64,000 nucleotides of DNA from Nocardia higoensis (GTDB lineage: Bacteria > Actinomycetota > Actinomycetes > Mycobacteriales > Mycobacteriaceae). Under the pieces are notes generated by a model. It was given only the letters and a program-made list of their open reading frames with translations, was not told the origin of the DNA and did no database searches. The translations under genes and the position numbers were made by a program. Below, in pieces: positions 62,801 through 64,000 of the stretch (its first letter is position 1; the number at the start of each line of letters is the position of its first letter). The stretch covers positions 1-64,000 of the forward strand of contig NZ_JADLQN010000001.1 in assembly GCF_015477835.1 (NCBI RefSeq), written 5' to 3'.

Positions 62801-64000
62801 CGCCCGGACGGTCCGCACGTCCGTCGCCTGCGTCGTGACCGATCGCACGGCCCCGGCACCGCCGGGTGGAAACCCCGCGGAACCGCACTGGTCACCGGTG
62901 GTACCGGCGCGCTCGGCGGGCATGTGGCCCGCTGGCTCGCCGCCGAGGGCGCCGAGCATCTCGTCCTCGTCAGCCGTGGCGGCATGACGCCCCAGGACGC
63001 CGCGGCGCTGTCCGCCGAGCTCGCCGGTACCGGCGCCACCCTGGCGGTCGAGACATGCGATGTCGTCGACTTCGATGCGATGACAGACCTTTTCGACCGG
63101 ATTCGCGCCGAGGGCCGGACGGTGCGCACCGTCGTCCACTGCGCCGGGATCGCCTCGCCGGTGGCCGTCGACGCCATGACCCCGGCGACCTTGGCCCGAG
63201 ACATGGCAGCCAAGGCGGTCGGCGCGGACAACCTCGCCCGGCTGGTCGACCCGGAGCAGCTGGACGCCTTGGTGTTGTTCAGCTCCGGCGCCGGGGTGTG
63301 GGGCAGCGGAATGCTCGCCGGATACGGCGCGGCCAACGCCTACCTCGACGCCTTCGCCGGCCTGCTGCGAGCACGCGGAATCCCGGCGACCGCGGTCGCG
63401 TGGGGTGCGTGGGCCGGTGCGGGCATGGGCGCTGACGACGTGGGCCGGGAACTGCGTCGTCGCGGCGTCGTGGGAATGGCTCCGGAGCGGGCCGTGCGCG
63501 AGCTCCACCGCGCCGTGGGCAATGCCGAGACCGCGCCGGTGATCGCGCATATCGACTGGCCCGCATTCGGTGAGGCGTTCACGGCTCGGCGGGCCAGCCG
63601 ATTCCTCGACGAGATGACCGCCGCCTCGGCCGCGACCTCAGGGGTGCAGCCCGACGTCGAAGTGCTCGCCGGCCTCGTCGACATGCCGGCGCGTCAACGG
63701 CGGAAAGTGCTGCGCCGTACCGTCCTTCAGCACGCGGCTACGGCGCTGGGTTACGACGACCCGACGAAGCTGTCCGCCGACGCCACCTTCCAGGAACTCG
63801 GTATGGATTCGATCGCGCTGGTGCAGACGGTGCGCAGGCTCTCGGAGGCCACCGGCGTACGCCTGCCGACAACGGCGATCTTCGATCACCCGACTCCCCA
63901 GCGGCTCGCCGACCACCTCGATACCGAGATCGGCGCCCGCCGGTCGGACGCGGGCGATGTGGACCGCCTCGGAGATCTCGAACAGTGGTTCCGCGGCCTG
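53891..64000 (+). CDS. Modular type I polyketide synthase, two modules (partial)
   Basis: One frame of 3,370 codons with no stop by the window end. Residues 1-33 are a docking helix (LLDYLKRVTVELQAARRMLQ), so a preceding synthase subunit must exist. Module 1: KS (Cys 206, His 341 and 380), AT (Ser 672 in GHSQGE), DH (His 980, Asp 1153), KR (from 1442, Tyr 1590, LAD motif at 1533-1535, B-type), ACP (Ser 1757). Module 2: KS (Cys 1988), AT (Ser 2451, YASHS at 2555), KR (from 2998, Tyr 3145, no LDD-type Asp and a VWGSG Trp, A-type), ACP (Ser 3307). No ER or TE. AT2 predicts methylmalonyl-CoA; AT1 has the unusual FAAHS. Module 1 should yield an alkene, module 2 a hydroxyl. ATG 53891 has a weak ribosome site. 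Confidence 0.95.
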   Translation, partial: MTDDQKLLDYLKRVTVELQAARRMLQENEEKAYEPIAVIGMSCRYPGGADSPERLWELVADGTDAISDFPRDRGWDVDGLYDPDPDHPGTTYTRQGGFLSGATEFDAEFFGVAPREALATDPQQRLLLEGTWAAFEHAGIDPLSLRGSDTGVFIGGSTSDYAHLARSSDVDLGGYWGIGTASSVLSGRLAYSFGLVGPAVTVDTACSSSLVAAHLATQSLRRGECDLAIAAGVAVNATPGVFVEFSRQRGLAPDGRCKSFAAGADGTGWSEGLGVLVLQRLSDARRAGHPVLAVLRGSAVNQDGASNGLTAPNGPSQERVIRAALADARLGPGDVDVVEAHGTGTVLGDPIEAHALAETYGRMRSGEPLWLGSVKSNIGHTQAAAGVAGVIKMIMAMRHGVLPRTLHVDAPTPKVEWSTAGVRLLTQRREWPESGRPRRAGVSSFGVSGTNAHIILEQAPPEPVAGSAVVHPLRPAERPPRVFEDGPVVWVLSARSAGALAEQARRLGDRVRADPDPDVIDIAYSLAVGRARLPHRAVVVGTDREDLLAGLGALADGRTEVTERPGVRVVTGRADRAGRVGFVFPGQGTQWEHMAVELLDSSPVFAARMAECADALAPHIQWSLLDVLRGAPGAPTLDRVDVVQPVLFSMMVSLAAVWESFGVRPEGVVGHSQGEIAAACVAGVLSLTDAARIVAVRSQLIQQEVDGAGAMLSIVESEATVRALLNGAADRISITAINGPQSVVVAGDPESLARFERVLARAGIMRWLVPGVDFAAHSPAVAALENRLIRELASIWPREVEVVFHSTVVGSAVQAEMLDGAYWYRNLREPVRYEAATRAMLAGGHDVLIEVSAHPILTLGTEETIADAGARAAVIGSLHRHDGGAHRMLTALAEAFAAGAEVRWPVLFEGRAVRRVDLPTYAFERERFWVSPGATGDVRALGLRRAEHPLLAGSVRLANGSGWLWTGCWSVDRFPWLADHSVFGEVVVSGTTLVELAVAAGDHLGCPVLAELVLEVPLIVPVGATITVQVSVGEPGADGRADFSVHSAADNDLGDIGPGQTAWVRHATGTLTAAVPSVDPVVGDGSGWGVWPPVGARGVEFDGWYDALAGRGIGYGPAFRGLRAVWRAGEEVCAEIETAADTEGFLVHPTALDSALHAALLDAEDADPVGAREVALPFAWSGVRLHQSHEAGPLRVRLVRAGRDAVSMVATDVRGQVVVSVESVSSRRVSAAQLSASRPRRAESLYVLDWVPGAAPRPSIEPPVVLADPGDIDPGHADPSGAQVRWYPDIASVARAECPPESVVAVLRSPAGVSVPEGVRITVRRALRLVQQWLGTPELSASRLVVATRGAVAVESGAAQSPALAPVWGLVRSAQAENPGRFVLADIDVDPVDEPEAWLRAVRIAVGAGEEQVAVRDGGIHVPKLRVAPPASRTEDMFDSSSTVLITGGTSGLGAVLARHLVVERGVRHLVLASRRGPDSDGIGALTDELTALGARVRVAACDVADRAAITELIDSIDERAPLRVVVHTAGVLADATVGSLTDAHLDRVMAPKVDAAWNLHEATEGRDLAGFLLYSSVSGLLGGPGQANYAAANAFLDALAQSRRAAGSVGTSIAWGHWALDTGMTRDLREVDVVRLAALGVLPLPVEAGLALFDAAADSPAAVVSPVRLDVGALRAMGRAGTLPAVLDTLIPVAAAGRDRAEPGAKLRARLADMPAAEREQYLQQVVTDDIAAVLHHRDAGAIDPERALKELGFDSLGAVQLRNRLGATTGLTLPPTLVFDYPNARAVTTRLLELLEPARIERPQPPAAPATAADEPIAVVGISCRYPGGVSSGQALWDLVANGSDAVTEFPDDRGWDVEHLYDPDPDHPGTTYSRSGGFVSGVADFDAAFFGIGRREALAMDPQQRLLLEGVWEAFEDAGIDPASVRGDAIGVFAGVMHQDYELLARTRPDLGGYWGVGSAGSVVSGRVAYSFGLVGPAVTVDTACSSSLVATHLAMQSLRRGECTMAIASGVTVNSTPTVFVEFSRQRAMSADGRCKSFAEGADGAGWSEGMGVLVLERLSDARRNGHPVVAVLRGSAVNQDGASNGLTAPNGPSQERVIRAALADAGLAPGDVDVVEAHGTGTGLGDPIEAQALMSTYGEGRAGAPLWLGSIKSNIGHSQAAAGAAGMIKMIMAMRHGVLPKTLHVDTPTSQVDWRGSGVELLTEARAWPDTGRPRRAAVSAFGVSGTNAHVIIEQAPARGAETEVESPAGPVTSPPPVSGPVVWVLSGRSARALTGQARRLRDRILGDPALDPVDVGYSLLTTRAIHPHRAVVIGNDRADLLAGVDAVIEGRAVAENRPGARVVSGRAMRAGRVGFVFPGQGAQWPGMAVELLDSSPVFAARMAECAQALAPYVEWSLSAVLRGELGAPSLDRVDVVQPVLFSVMVSLAALWEALGVRPDGVVGHSQGEVAAACVAGRISLADGARVVAVRSRLVRDLVVAVGGGGRMMSVAEPVERVRERLRRWPTGISIAAVNGPGTVTLAGDGDLLGEVYDSCVADGVWVRWVPVDYASHSPEVDAVREPLLAALADVTSIPEGGARLHSTVVADGAENPLDAEYWFRNLRDPVLFGTAVRNMAESGYRTFIEASPHAVLTLPVEQSVESAGLEPGEARVLGSLRHDDGGPDRFLQSVAEAFVAGVEVDWQALYADRGARRVALPTYAFDRERFWIDATVDTGFAADGPERAFWESVDRGDVAALARVLDADTDEHSAALGTAMSLLSEWRSGHRAGGTESWRYRVDWTPATFTGPDLPTGEWLVLAPGGPVDERAQACVRAFEDSGVPTTVVEIDAAGLERGTLTRALEAADTGHVVGVVSLLGLDARPHGAYPWLPTGLVATVLLTQAFGDAGPDAPLWLLTRGATVVTPDDPPADPAQAALWGFGRIACLELPDRWGGLLDLPETSDASSARAVLSALGNRDGEDQIAIRPDGPHVRRLRRDRSHGPGTAGWKPRGTALVTGGTGALGGHVARWLAAEGAEHLVLVSRGGMTPQDAAALSAELAGTGATLAVETCDVVDFDAMTDLFDRIRAEGRTVRTVVHCAGIASPVAVDAMTPATLARDMAAKAVGADNLARLVDPEQLDALVLFSSGAGVWGSGMLAGYGAANAYLDAFAGLLRARGIPATAVAWGAWAGAGMGADDVGRELRRRGVVGMAPERAVRELHRAVGNAETAPVIAHIDWPAFGEAFTARRASRFLDEMTAASAATSGVQPDVEVLAGLVDMPARQRRKVLRRTVLQHAATALGYDDPTKLSADATFQELGMDSIALVQTVRRLSEATGVRLPTTAIFDHPTPQRLADHLDTEIGARRSDAGDVDRLGDLEQWFRGL

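Noticed and set aside
60644..63550. A 968-residue open frame antisense to the polyketide synthase
   Set aside because: Arg/His/Gly/Ala-rich shadow translation without domains, opposite a frame with complete KS, AT and KR motifs. Long antisense frames are expected at this GC content.

Overview
High-GC actinobacterial DNA, most likely from a Nocardia-type member of the Mycobacteriales. The markers are an Mkl-like Mce-associated ATPase, an Rv1747-like FHA/ABC exporter, a WS/DGAT acyltransferase, a cutinase, MmpL exporters and a pSAM2-type integrative element in tRNA-Pro. Every call is from reading the sequence alone; no database search was run.

Left chromosomal part (1-17.3 kb). The 5' end of an Mkl-like ATPase gene (minus strand) is followed by a PucR-type regulator, an MscS-type channel and a small lipoprotein. 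Then comes a tight 11-gene operon (4110-15343): class III aminotransferase, thioester reductase, SRPBCC cyclase-like protein, acyl-AMP ligase, stand-alone carrier protein, DapB-like reductase, acyl-CoA dehydrogenase-like flavoenzyme, class II aldolase-like protein, SagB/nitroreductase-like protein, GNAT-like protein and MmpL exporter. A separately transcribed DUF2236 (MpaB-type) oxygenase follows. The operon and the oxygenase gene carry nearly identical promoter/operator sequences, so they probably form one regulon. The gene set suggests that an acid is activated, oxidised on the carrier protein, released as an aldehyde, aminated, further tailored and exported. I do not recognise this combination and treat it as the main candidate for a new system. 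A PAS-ANTAR regulator closes the region.

Integrative element (17,367-30,489). A 13.1-kb element of the actinomycete integrative and conjugative (AICE, pSAM2-like) class sits in tRNA-Pro(GGG), bounded by exact 45-bp direct repeats. A minus-strand module runs Pra-like activator, DUF2637 protein, small protein, TraB/FtsK translocase, two small proteins, a TraB N-domain-like protein, RepSA-type HUH initiator, Xis and integrase. Facing it are an HTH regulator, a NUDIX hydrolase and an HD protein. The cargo is a Fic protein and an HNH endonuclease with a probable PUA/EVE-like N-terminus. Just outside the right end lie a decayed second integrase, an IS3-family remnant and a scrap of a 2-oxoglutarate oxygenase gene.

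Right chromosomal part (32-52.5 kb). A zinc-ribbon/coiled-coil protein, a cutinase, the FHA-ABC exporter, a WS/DGAT, a class II ribonucleotide reductase and two phosphoribosyltransferase-hydrolase fusion paralogues. One paralogue is translationally coupled to a PRPP synthetase and has lost its hydrolase nucleophile. Also here are an SPFH protein, an alpha/beta hydrolase, an unusual ACP-AMP-ligase-PlsC fusion and a second MmpL exporter. The set recalls the mycobacterial dormancy (DosR) genes nrdZ/Rv0571c/tgs1.

Right edge (52.9-64 kb). A LmbU-family activator, an intergenic region rich in palindromes, and the first 3,370 codons of a modular type I polyketide synthase: docking helix-KS-AT-DH-KR-ACP, then KS-AT-KR-ACP. 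The gene is still open at the window end.
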